From contig JAAYXG010000682.1 in NCBI GenBank assembly GCA_012516015.1, forward strand, positions 1 to 9,076: a DNA stretch of 9,076 nucleotides. The letters run 5' to 3'. The position numbers and the translations under genes are program-made. Positions 1 to 5,421 of the stretch are shown here, one piece after another. Under the pieces are notes generated by a model that was not told the origin of the DNA, searched no databases, and saw only the letters and a program-made list of their open reading frames with translations. How positions within the stretch are numbered: the stretch's first letter is position 1; each line of letters starts with the position of its first letter. The stretch is from Lysobacteraceae bacterium. GTDB lineage: Bacteria; Pseudomonadota; Gammaproteobacteria; Steroidobacterales; Steroidobacteraceae.

Positions 1-734
1 TCGACCGGATCCCAGAACCACCAGCCGCCCCAGCCGAGCTCGTAGTACGCCCACCAGCTACCGAGCGCGATGCCGATCGTCAGGAACATCCACGCGATAT
101 TCGCCCACGGCCGCACCCATCGCGCCCAAATCGAATCCAGCTTCCCTTCGAGCATGGCGGCGACCGCGAACGCGAACGGCACCGACATGCCGACGTAGCC
201 GGCGTAGAGCATCGGCGGATGCACGGCGAGCGCAGGATCTTGCAGGAGCGGATTCAAATCGCGCCCATCGACGGCGGCAGGCCACAGCCGCTCGAACGGA
301 TTCGACGTCGTGAGAATGAACAGGGCGAATCCGGCGCTGATGACGCCGAGCACGCCGAGCACTCGACTCGTCATGCCTTGCGGCATGTTGCGGCTGAAGC
401 CGGCGACGGAAAGCGTCCACGCTGCCTGCATGAACAGCCACAGCACGAGCGATCCCTCGTGCGCGCCCCATACGGCGGCGAAGCGGTAGAACGTCGGCAG
501 CGCGGAGTTCGAGTTCTGCGCGACGTAGAGCACCGAGAAATCGTTGACGTAGAACGCGTACGCCAGACACGCGAACGCGACGGCTGCGAACACGAAATGG
601 CCGGCGACCGCACCGTTCGTCACGCGCATCCAATGCGGCTTGCGAGCGTGGGCGCCGACGAGGCCGAAGAATGCCTGGGGCAACGTCAGGCAGAACGCAA
701 GGATCAGCGCGAAATGTCCCAGCTCAGCGATCAT
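1..734 (-). CDS. ccmF: Heme lyase subunit CcmF (N-terminal part, runs off the window)
   Basis: The first 244 codons of a multi-pass inner-membrane protein of cytochrome c maturation System I. CcmF takes heme from holo-CcmE and, with CcmH, attaches it to CXXCH motifs of apocytochrome c in the periplasm. Visible family signatures are [14 protein letters not shown] followed by the [11 protein letters not shown] block (about residues 64-100), the [17 protein letters not shown] block, and the start of the tryptophan-rich WWD heme-handling motif ([17 protein letters not shown]) at the window edge. The ATG at 734 is chosen because the N-terminus [14 protein letters not shown] matches the family and an in-frame TAG lies 10 bases upstream. 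Full CcmF is about 650 residues, so roughly the last 400 lie outside. It follows ccmE by 67 bases on the same strand and belongs to the ccm cluster. No defect is seen in the visible part. Confidence 0.96.
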   Translation of the reverse strand, partial: MIAELGHFALILAFCLTLPQAFFGLVGAHARKPHWMRVTNGAVAGHFVFAAVAFACLAYAFYVNDFSVLYVAQNSNSALPTFYRFAAVWGAHEGSLVLWLFMQAAWTLSVAGFSRNMPQGMTSRVLGVLGVISAGFALFILTTSNPFERLWPAAVDGRDLNPLLQDPALAVHPPMLYAGYVGMSVPFAFAVAAMLEGKLDSIWARWVRPWANIAWMFLTIGIALGSWWAYYELGWGGWWFWDPV

Positions 735-801
735 GCTCAAAATCTATCTCACTACCATTGCGCGCCGCCGCGTCCTTGCAATGCACCGAGGACGCGGTGC
801 G

Positions 802-1278
802 TTACTCCGCACCGGACTCGACCGTCGATGTGGCAATCGGCGTCGTCACGCGCTTGTCGCCCTGCTTGCGCAGCGTGTCGGCGACGTCGGGCGGCATGTA
901 GTTCTCGTCGTGTTTCGCGAGAACCTCTTCCGCGATGAAACGCCCGTCTCGAGCAACTCTGCCGCGAGCGATGATGCCCTGGCCCTCCCGGAAGAGATCC
1001 GGCAGCACACCGGTGTAGCTGACGGTCACGTTGCTTTCGTAATCGGTGAGCACGAACTGTGCTTCGAGGCTACCGGGCTCGCGCCTGAAGCTGCCCTCGG
1101 TCACCATGCCGCCGACGCGAAAGAGCCGGTCGTTCGGCACCTCGCCCGCAGCGACTTGAGTGGGCGTGTAGTAGTAGAGCAGGTTGTCTTGGAACGCGGT
1201 GAGCGCGAGCGCCACGGCGCCTCCCACGCCAAGCAGGATCAACCCGACGAGCACCATTCGACGACGGCGCGGCGTCAT
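802..1278 (-). CDS. ccmE: Periplasmic heme chaperone CcmE
   Basis: 158-residue heme chaperone that binds heme covalently in the periplasm and hands it to CcmF. A short basic N-terminus (TPRRRR) precedes one transmembrane anchor at about residues 8-29. The rest is the OB-fold domain, ending in the heme-attachment motif LAKHDENYMPP. His123 corresponds to the covalent heme ligand (His130 in E. coli) and Tyr127 to the axial ligand (Tyr134); the HxxxY spacing is intact. An upstream in-frame extension to 1356 exists but falls inside ccmD and lacks CcmE character. The ATG at 1278 overlaps the ccmD stop (ATGA), so translation is probably coupled. The tail after residue 130 is acidic/polar and variable, as in the family. 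Confidence 0.96.
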   Translation of the reverse strand: MTPRRRRMVLVGLILLGVGGAVALALTAFQDNLLYYYTPTQVAAGEVPNDRLFRVGGMVTEGSFRREPGSLEAQFVLTDYESNVTVSYTGVLPDLFREGQGIIARGRVARDGRFIAEEVLAKHDENYMPPDVADTLRKQGDKRVTTPIATSTVESGAE

Positions 1279-1442
1279 GCTTCCGCTCCCGCGCCGACCG
1301 CGACTCGACGCTTCGCCTTCACGAGTTGCTCGGCCCACTGCCGCCTTGCCGCCCACACGTTATATATGAGCACGGCGCACGTCAGCCCGAAGCACGACCA
1401 GACGTACGGCCAATAACCACTCATGTAAAGAAAGTCGCGCAA
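1275..1442 (-). CDS. ccmD: Heme exporter accessory protein CcmD
   Basis: Small single-pass membrane protein needed to release holo-CcmE from the CcmABC complex. The conserved N-terminal block is visible as RDFLYMSGYWPYVWSCFG, followed by a hydrophobic helix (about residues 16-29) and a basic tail (ARRQWAEQLVKAKRR), the usual CcmD layout. Two starts are possible. TTG at 1442 gives 55 residues, has GGGA 8 bases upstream, lies 2 bases after the ccmC stop, and includes the family's DFLxM block. ATG at 1424 gives 49 residues but has no ribosome binding site. I prefer 1442. The stop overlaps the ccmE start (ATGA). Small genes like this are easily missed by gene callers. Confidence 0.88.
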   Translation of the reverse strand: MRDFLYMSGYWPYVWSCFGLTCAVLIYNVWAARRQWAEQLVKAKRRVAVGAGAEA

Positions 1443-1444
1443 GT

Positions 1445-2182
1445 CTATGTTCCCACAGCGATTTCAGAAAGCCAGCTGGCGTTGCGCTCGCGCCTGAGGA
1501 TCTCGCCGCGGATTCTGTCGCACATCACGGCGGCGAAGTAGAGCACAAATCCGAGCATCATGACCAAAAGGGGCCACAGCATCGAGGGATCGATGGACGG
1601 CGCAGCGAGCTTTGAGATGCTCGGCCCCTGATGAAGGCTGTTCCACCACACGACCGAGTACTTCACGATCGGCACATTGACGACGCCGACGATCGCCAGA
1701 ATGGCGCTCGCGCGATCCGCCCGCTGCGTGTCGTCGAACGAGGCGCGCAGCGCCATGTACCCAAGATAGAGGAACAGCAAAATGAGCTCCGACGTCAGGC
1801 GCGGGTCCCACTCCCACCACGTTCCCCACATGGGTTTGCCGTAAATCGAGCCGGTCACGAGCGTGAGAACGGTGAACCAGGCGCCCACGGGAGCGCACGC
1901 AGCAGCAAACGCGTGCGCCAGCTTCATGCGCCAGATGAGCCCGATCGCCGCCGCAACGGCCAGCGCGACATAGACCATGAGCGACATCGACGCGCTCGGC
2001 ACGTGGACGTACAAGATTCGAAACGCGTCCTTCTGCTGGTAATCCTCGGGTGCGAGCACGAGTCCGCCGTACGTGCCGATGAGCAACAGCAGGATTGCCG
2101 GCCAAAAGAACCACGGCCGCAATCGGCCTGCCGTTCGATAGGCGTGCGGCGGAGAGCTCAGCTTGTGAAACCAAAGCCACAT
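1445..2182 (-). CDS. ccmC: Heme exporter/heme-handling protein CcmC
   Basis: 245-residue six-helix inner-membrane protein, the same length as E. coli CcmC. It presents heme to CcmE on the periplasmic side. The two external heme-ligating histidines are His60 (ILYVHVPSAS) and His184 (WNSLHQGPS), at the same positions as in E. coli. The WWD motif WGTWWEWDPRLTSE lies at about 119-132. The N-terminus MWLWFHKLSSPP aligns with the E. coli protein, which supports the ATG at 2182. No purine-rich ribosome binding site precedes it: the bases just upstream are pyrimidine-rich and run directly into a heptamer repeat element. Its neighbours are ccmD, 2 bases downstream, and ccmB, 182 bases upstream. Confidence 0.97.
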   Translation of the reverse strand: MWLWFHKLSSPPHAYRTAGRLRPWFFWPAILLLLIGTYGGLVLAPEDYQQKDAFRILYVHVPSASMSLMVYVALAVAAAIGLIWRMKLAHAFAAACAPVGAWFTVLTLVTGSIYGKPMWGTWWEWDPRLTSELILLFLYLGYMALRASFDDTQRADRASAILAIVGVVNVPIVKYSVVWWNSLHQGPSISKLAAPSIDPSMLWPLLVMMLGFVLYFAAVMCDRIRGEILRRERNASWLSEIAVGT

Positions 2183-2192
2183 GGTTGAAGAA

Positions 2193-2220
2193 GCGGTTAA
2201 CGGTTGGCGGTTAGCGGTTA
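2193..2220 (+). repeat. Tandem heptamer array, 4 units of (G/A)CGGTT(A/G)
   Basis: Four heptamers in exact register: GCGGTTA, ACGGTTG, GCGGTTA, GCGGTTA. The array begins 10 bases before the ccmC start codon, and its last two units form the left arm of the inverted-repeat element at 2207-2356. Related arrays occur at 2343-2356, 3829-3849 and 3966-3986. Function is unknown. Confidence 0.8.
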
Positions 2221-2356
2221 GTCAGATCAAAGAGGCGTCCAGGTCAGTGTTCGTGTCGTCGCATCGTAGGTAAACACAGACATCTAATGAGATGCATTCT
2301 TCCCAAAGCGGGTTGGTAGCGAGCGCGCGGCGCGATTCTGACTAACCGCTAACCGC
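2207..2356. repeat. MITE-like element with 20-bp terminal inverted repeats between ccmB and ccmC
   Basis: GCGGTTAGCGGTTAGTCAGA at 2207-2226 is repeated exactly on the opposite strand at 2337-2356. The match continues for two more bases (TC) if one base is skipped. The 110-base interior carries no open frame that I recognise and includes a small perfect hairpin CATCT-AATG-AGATG (2281-2294). The element fills most of the 182-base ccmB-ccmC gap, ends 8 bases from the ccmB stop, and breaks an otherwise tightly packed gene series. It could be a nonautonomous mobile element, a REP/REPIN-type palindrome, or an mRNA-processing or attenuation structure. The inverted repeat is certain; the class is inference. 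Confidence 0.55.
2343..2356 (-). repeat. Tandem heptamer array, 2 units of GCGGTTA (minus strand)
   Basis: Two exact GCGGTTA heptamers on the minus strand. They form the outer part of the right arm of the inverted-repeat element and mirror the last two units of the array at 2193-2220. The array starts 8 bases after the ccmB stop codon. Confidence 0.75.
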
Positions 2357-2364
2357 TTCCTCTC

Positions 2365-3051
2365 CTAGCTTTCCACGCTGATCCGCATTGCGGCGGCCAT
2401 GGCGATGGGACCCAGGCTCACGAACAGCAGCAGCATCGCGGCGAGCAAGTTTAACGGACCGGCCACGCTCTCGCCGTGCATCGCCAGGTCCACGGCTCGG
2501 GCCCCGAAAATCAGCACTGGCATCTCGAGCGGCAGCACGAGTAGCGCGAGCAGCACACTGCCGCGGCGGACGGCCACCGTCAGCGCGGCACCGATCGCGC
2601 CCAGGATGCTGAGACTGCCCGTACCCAATGCGAGCGAAATCGCGAGCACGGGCCACACCGACGAGGGCAATCCCAGCGCCGTTCCCACGAGGGGCGAAAT
2701 CGCGACGAGGGGCAGGCCCGCCAACAGCCAGTGCGTGAACGTTTTCGCGAGCAGCATGATAGACAGCGGCTGGCCCGATAAGGTCCATTGTTCCATCGTG
2801 CCGTCTTCCACATCCGGCCGGAACAGCGACTCGAGCGCGAGCAGCGAGGCAAGCATCGCCGCGACCCAAACGATTCCGGGGCCGATCTTCCGCAACTCGT
2901 CGAGCGCGGGACTGATCGCGAGCGGGAACAACGTCGTGACGATCACGAAAAAGATGAGCGGCTGGACGACCTGATCCCAGTGCCGAACCGCGAGCTTGAG
3001 ATCGCGGGCGATCACGAGACGCACGAGACCGAGTAGGCCCGGCGCGGTCAT
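2365..3051 (-). CDS. ccmB: Heme exporter permease CcmB
   Basis: 228-residue inner-membrane permease that pairs with the CcmA ATPase. The CcmAB transporter uses ATP to release heme-loaded CcmE from CcmC and CcmD. Hydrophobic helices occur at about 28-47, 58-76, 98-125, 133-155, 157-185 and 201-222. Family-typical blocks are RDLKLAVRHWDQVVQPLIFF near the N-terminus and FRPDVEDGTMEQW at about 78-89. The open frame extends upstream to 3300, but only through ccmA in another frame. The ATG at 3051 overlaps the ccmA stop (ATGA) and gives the normal family length. It is followed by the inverted-repeat element, then ccmC. Confidence 0.96.
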   Translation of the reverse strand: MTAPGLLGLVRLVIARDLKLAVRHWDQVVQPLIFFVIVTTLFPLAISPALDELRKIGPGIVWVAAMLASLLALESLFRPDVEDGTMEQWTLSGQPLSIMLLAKTFTHWLLAGLPLVAISPLVGTALGLPSSVWPVLAISLALGTGSLSILGAIGAALTVAVRRGSVLLALLVLPLEMPVLIFGARAVDLAMHGESVAGPLNLLAAMLLLFVSLGPIAMAAAMRISVES

Positions 3052-3695
3052 GGACGCAACTCCAACGTACGGACATTTGGCTCGCCCTTCAGGAGCAGTT
3101 GATGGGCTGCCGTGAGTACCGCGCCGCCCCGCTCCAGGTGCTGTGCGACGCATGCTTCGAATAGCGCGATGCCGGCGGCGTCCAAGTTCGTGATCGGCTC
3201 GTCGAGAATCCAGAGTGTCGTCTCCGAAAGGAGGATCCGAGCGATCGCCAGTCGCCGCTTTTGCCCGGCCGAAAGAGCCCGCACGGGCAAGTCCGAACAT
3301 TGCGAGATTTGCAGACGCTCGAGCGTCTCGACGAGCGCCTGGGGCGTCACGTGCCTGAGCAGACTGACGGAAAAGCGCAGGTTTTCGAGTGCGGTAAGCT
3401 CGTTCTTGAGCGCATTCGTGTGCGCCAAATACGACAGCGCGCGGGTGTACTCATCCCTGCTCTTGCGAATGTCCTGCCCGCTCCACTTCACTTCGCCGGA
3501 TTCCATCGGCAGCAGGCCGGCGATGCAGCGGAGCAAGCTGGTCTTGCCGACGCCATTCGGCCCGACGACTTGCAGCAACTCGCCTCGGTGCAATGCCAAG
3601 TCGATGCCTCGAAGCAGATGCTTATCGCCGCGCCAGAGATGCACTGCGTTGGCCTCGAGAAGAGGCGCGGACGAGGCGGAAGACGGTTCCAACAT
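3048..3695 (-). CDS. ccmA: Heme exporter ATP-binding protein CcmA
   Basis: 215-residue ABC-transporter ATPase on the cytoplasmic side of the CcmAB complex. All nucleotide-binding elements are intact: Walker A GPNGVGKTS (45-53, Lys51), signature LSAGQ (141-145), Walker B LWILDEP (161-167) and the H-loop His198 (TAAHQ). The block SYLAHTNALKNELTALENL is characteristic of CcmA rather than other small ABC ATPases. The ATG at 3695 gives standard length. A longer frame to 3818 adds 41 residues rich in Arg/Ala/Thr without family similarity and passes through the likely promoter, so I reject it. No clear ribosome binding site precedes 3695. It is the first gene of the ccm series. Confidence 0.96.
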   Translation of the reverse strand: MLEPSSASSAPLLEANAVHLWRGDKHLLRGIDLALHRGELLQVVGPNGVGKTSLLRCIAGLLPMESGEVKWSGQDIRKSRDEYTRALSYLAHTNALKNELTALENLRFSVSLLRHVTPQALVETLERLQISQCSDLPVRALSAGQKRRLAIARILLSETTLWILDEPITNLDAAGIALFEACVAQHLERGGAVLTAAHQLLLKGEPNVRTLELRP

Positions 3696-3753
3696 TCGTA
3701 AGACGTTCGCAGTGTCGTGTGTTGTTCGCGTGGCACTGGCGTTTGGCTGGCGG

Positions 3754-3762
3754 AGTGTAGCA
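3754..3762 (-). promoter_or_regulatory. Possible extended -10 promoter for the ccm cluster
   Basis: On the minus strand the sequence reads TGC-TACACT, a TGn extended -10 element, about 58 bases before the ccmA ATG. No TTGACA-like -35 is seen at the usual spacing, so this rests on one short motif and its position in the ccmA/tRNA divergent gap. Confidence 0.3.
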
Positions 3763-3828
3763 CTGCGCGGGAATCGTCTCGCGATCAGGACTCGCGCAAG
3801 CGCGATGGCTGGCGGCATATCGCTACGC

Positions 3829-3849
3829 CATCCGTGATCCGCGATCCGC
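3829..3849 (-). repeat. Tandem heptamer array, 3 units of (G/A)CGGAT(C/G) (minus strand)
   Basis: Read on the minus strand: GCGGATC, GCGGATC, ACGGATG. It lies directly against the -10 hexamer of the tRNA-Leu promoter and covers where its -35 should be. The units resemble the GCGGTTA/ACGGTTG heptamers elsewhere in the window (shared pattern RCGGWTN). Confidence 0.6.
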
Positions 3850-3855
3850 TAGAAT
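3850..3855 (+). promoter_or_regulatory. Likely -10 element of the tRNA-Leu promoter
   Basis: TAGAAT lies 16 bases before the first tRNA base and is followed by the G+C-rich discriminator CGCGC, a feature known from stable-RNA promoters under stringent control. A recognisable -35 is missing; that position is occupied by heptamer repeats. Confidence 0.5.
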
Positions 3856-3871
3856 CGCGCTCCGCTTCCCC

Positions 3872-3958
3872 GCCCAGGTGGCGAAATTGGTAGACGCAAG
3901 GGACTTAAAATCCCTCGGAGGCAACTCCATACCGGTTCGAGTCCGGTCCTGGGCACCA
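3872..3958 (+). tRNA. tRNA-Leu (anticodon UAA)
   Basis: An 87-base class II tRNA gene. The acceptor stem pairs GCCCAGG (3872-3878) with CCTGGGC (3948-3954), followed by discriminator A and an encoded CCA. The anticodon stem AGGGA/TCCCT encloses the loop CTTAAAA, giving anticodon TAA at 3906-3908. A long variable arm follows the anticodon stem, as expected for leucine. The T arm is ACCGG-TTCGAGT-CCGGT. It is transcribed away from ccmA. No T-rich terminator is seen within the next 60 bases; a heptamer array begins 8 bases after CCA. Confidence 0.97.
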
Positions 3959-3965
3959 TCTCGGA

Positions 3966-3986
3966 GCGGTTAGCGGTTAGCGGTTG
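3966..3986 (+). repeat. Tandem heptamer array, 3 units of GCGGTT(A/G)
   Basis: GCGGTTA, GCGGTTA, GCGGTTG in exact register, beginning 8 bases after the tRNA CCA end. The unit is the same as in the ccmB-ccmC gap about 1.7 kb away. No inverted partner is seen nearby, so this is a lone array rather than a paired element. Confidence 0.75.
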
Positions 3987-3992
3987 GCAGCC

Positions 3993-4163
3993 CTATTCTC
4001 CTGCATCTTCGTCCGCTGCCCGTTTGCGCTTACGAGCGGATTGTTGAGCCGATCCGTTCTCCCCCTTCTTCGACCGCACTCCCAGAGACAGGCGCAACGG
4101 CTTGCGGCCTACGGTCTCCAGCCCAAGAGCATGATTGACGGCTTCATCGCCGTGCTGCTCTAA
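3993..4163 (-). other. Coding-like open tail without a start codon (unrecognised)
   Basis: An open minus-strand frame of 56 codons ends in TAG at 3993. It is bounded upstream by TGA and has no ATG at its 5' end, only an internal GTG. It reads LEQHGDEAVNHALGLETVG, then a Lys/Arg-rich and acidic tail ending AADEDAGE, which has the look of a real protein C-terminus. The opposite strand in the same codon register is also open (ending SMIDGFIAVLL), and base composition by codon position does not decide between them. It may be a remnant of a decayed gene or chance. I do not recognise the family. Confidence 0.2.
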
Positions 4164-4375
4164 TCAGCCCGCCTCACAGGGGAGTAGCCGGAGCTTTCCG
4201 CTCCTGCAGTGTCGTCAACACGGAACCACCGATCGCAGTCGAGCGGATCGGATCACCCGGCGCTGCATTCTCGCCGCCAGGCGCGAACGGCAAGACCGCG
4301 ATGGGCGTTGTCACGTCGTACCGCGAAGATGCGGTGCTCGTGGTGTCGTTCACCCTGCACAAAGGACACGCATGA
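4139..4375 (+). pseudogene. Truncated coding tail overlapping the terC start (unrecognised)
   Basis: A 78-codon plus-strand frame, opened by a TGA and lacking an upstream start codon, ends in TGA at 4373-4375 and overlaps the terC ATG as ATGA. Its last part reads VVNTEPPIAVERIGSPG, then GKTAMGVVTSYREDAVLVV and ends SFTLHKGHA. Over the last 55 codons, G+C by codon position is about 64, 53 and 75% (positions 1, 2, 3), the order expected of coding DNA in a G+C-rich genome. The only in-frame ATG would give 24 residues. It looks like the 3' end of a gene once in operon with terC, now lacking its 5' part. The function is unknown. Confidence 0.33.
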
Positions 4376-5385
4376 CGTCCGCCAACCCTGTGATGTGGTC
4401 GCTGTTCGCGGCCTTCGTTCTCGTTTCCCTGTTCGTCGATTTCGCCGCGCTCAATAAGCAAGGCGCCCACAAGGTATCGATCCGAGAAGCGGCGCTCTGG
4501 TCGCTCGCGTGGATTTTCGTCAGCTTCCTCTTCGTCGGCTGGTTGTGGTGGTACCTGGGCGGATCCAATCCGGACGCGAGCGTGCGTGCGCTCGCCGGAG
4601 ACAAGTCGCTCGAGTTCATCACCGGCTACCTGATCGAGAAGGCGCTCGCCATCGACAACATTTTCGTGTTCTTGATGGTGTTCGCCTACTTTGGTGTACC
4701 CGCGGAGTTTCAGAAGCGCGTGCTCATGATCGGCGTGCTCGGGGCGCTGCTCCTCCGCGCGATCATGATCGCGATCGGCGCGTGGGCCATTGCGCGCTTT
4801 CACTGGATTCTCTACGTGTTCGGCGTCTTCCTGGTCTTCACGGGTATCAAGATGTGGATTTCCGCCGGAGAAGAGCCGGACCTGGAGTCGAATCCCGCTC
4901 TCAAGTGGATTCGAAAGCGCATGAAGATCTCTCCCCACTACGACGGCGAGCGGCTCACGACGATGTATCGAGGAGAGCGCGTGGCCACGCCTTTGGCGGT
5001 CGTGATCGTGTTGATCGGCATCATCGACATCATTTTCGCCGTCGATTCGATCCCGGCGATCTTCGCGATCACGACGGACACGTTCATCGTGCTCACGTCG
5101 AACGTGTTCGCCGTGCTGGGTCTTCGGGCGATGTATTTTCTGCTCGCAGGGATGCACGAACGCTTCCACCTGCTCTCCTACGGCCTCGCACTGATTCTCC
5201 TCGTCATCGGCACGAAGATGCTCCTGATCGACGTCTATAAGGTGCCGGTCGTTTGGTCGTTGAGCATCACGGGCACGATTCTCGCCGGGACCATGCTGCT
5301 GTCGCTCGCGATTCCGCCGAAGCCGGGCGCGGCGCGCGGTGCGTACCCGTTCGCGAGGAAAAAGCAGCCGCAGGAACGGACGTGA
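4372..5385 (+). CDS. TerC/Alx family integral membrane metal exporter
   Basis: 337-residue multi-pass membrane protein of the TerC family, closest in layout to E. coli Alx. Alx exports manganese; relatives are linked to tellurite resistance and to metalation of secreted enzymes. Conserved intramembrane acidic blocks are TGYLIEKALAIDNIFVF (84-100, with Glu89 and Asp95) and DIIFAVDSIPAIFAITTD (219-236), followed by TSNVFAVLGLRAMYFLL (242-258). Eight or so hydrophobic segments span from residue 7 to about 312. The ATG at 4372 has AAAGGA 5 bases upstream and matches the Alx N-terminus. The open frame extends to 4135, but that part has no TerC similarity. The C-terminal basic tail (about 315-337) is variable. 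I saw no manganese-riboswitch-like leader. Confidence 0.95.
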   Translation: MTSANPVMWSLFAAFVLVSLFVDFAALNKQGAHKVSIREAALWSLAWIFVSFLFVGWLWWYLGGSNPDASVRALAGDKSLEFITGYLIEKALAIDNIFVFLMVFAYFGVPAEFQKRVLMIGVLGALLLRAIMIAIGAWAIARFHWILYVFGVFLVFTGIKMWISAGEEPDLESNPALKWIRKRMKISPHYDGERLTTMYRGERVATPLAVVIVLIGIIDIIFAVDSIPAIFAITTDTFIVLTSNVFAVLGLRAMYFLLAGMHERFHLLSYGLALILLVIGTKMLLIDVYKVPVVWSLSITGTILAGTMLLSLAIPPKPGAARGAYPFARKKQPQERT

Positions 5386-5421
5386 TCCTGCACTTGGCGA
5401 GAGTCATCTTCTTCCGCTTCC

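Noticed and set aside
58..633. Long Arg-rich open frame on the minus strand over ccmF
   Set aside because: It is out of frame with the clearly conserved CcmF translation and is an artefact of high G+C, as are similar Arg-rich frames over ccmC, terC and the FUSC gene.
2243..2255. 13-mer GTCAGTGTTCGTG shared between the ccmB-ccmC element and the region before the sortase substrate (8794-8806, minus strand)
   Set aside because: A 13-base match between two places on either strand is expected by chance once or more in 9 kb, and the flanks do not match.
4191..4211. Hairpin GGAGC-TTTCC-GCTCC as a terminator for tRNA-Leu
   Set aside because: The stem is only 5 pairs, has no T run, and lies more than 230 bases after the tRNA.
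3872..4371. Genomic island integrated at tRNA-Leu
   Set aside because: No integrase gene, no duplicated tRNA 3' end and no phage or plasmid genes are visible downstream; terC follows within 413 bases.
4139..4371. Manganese (yybP-ykoY) riboswitch in front of terC/alx
   Set aside because: I could not see the conserved paired loops of that riboswitch in the leader, and the region looks like coding remnant. A covariance-model search would settle it.
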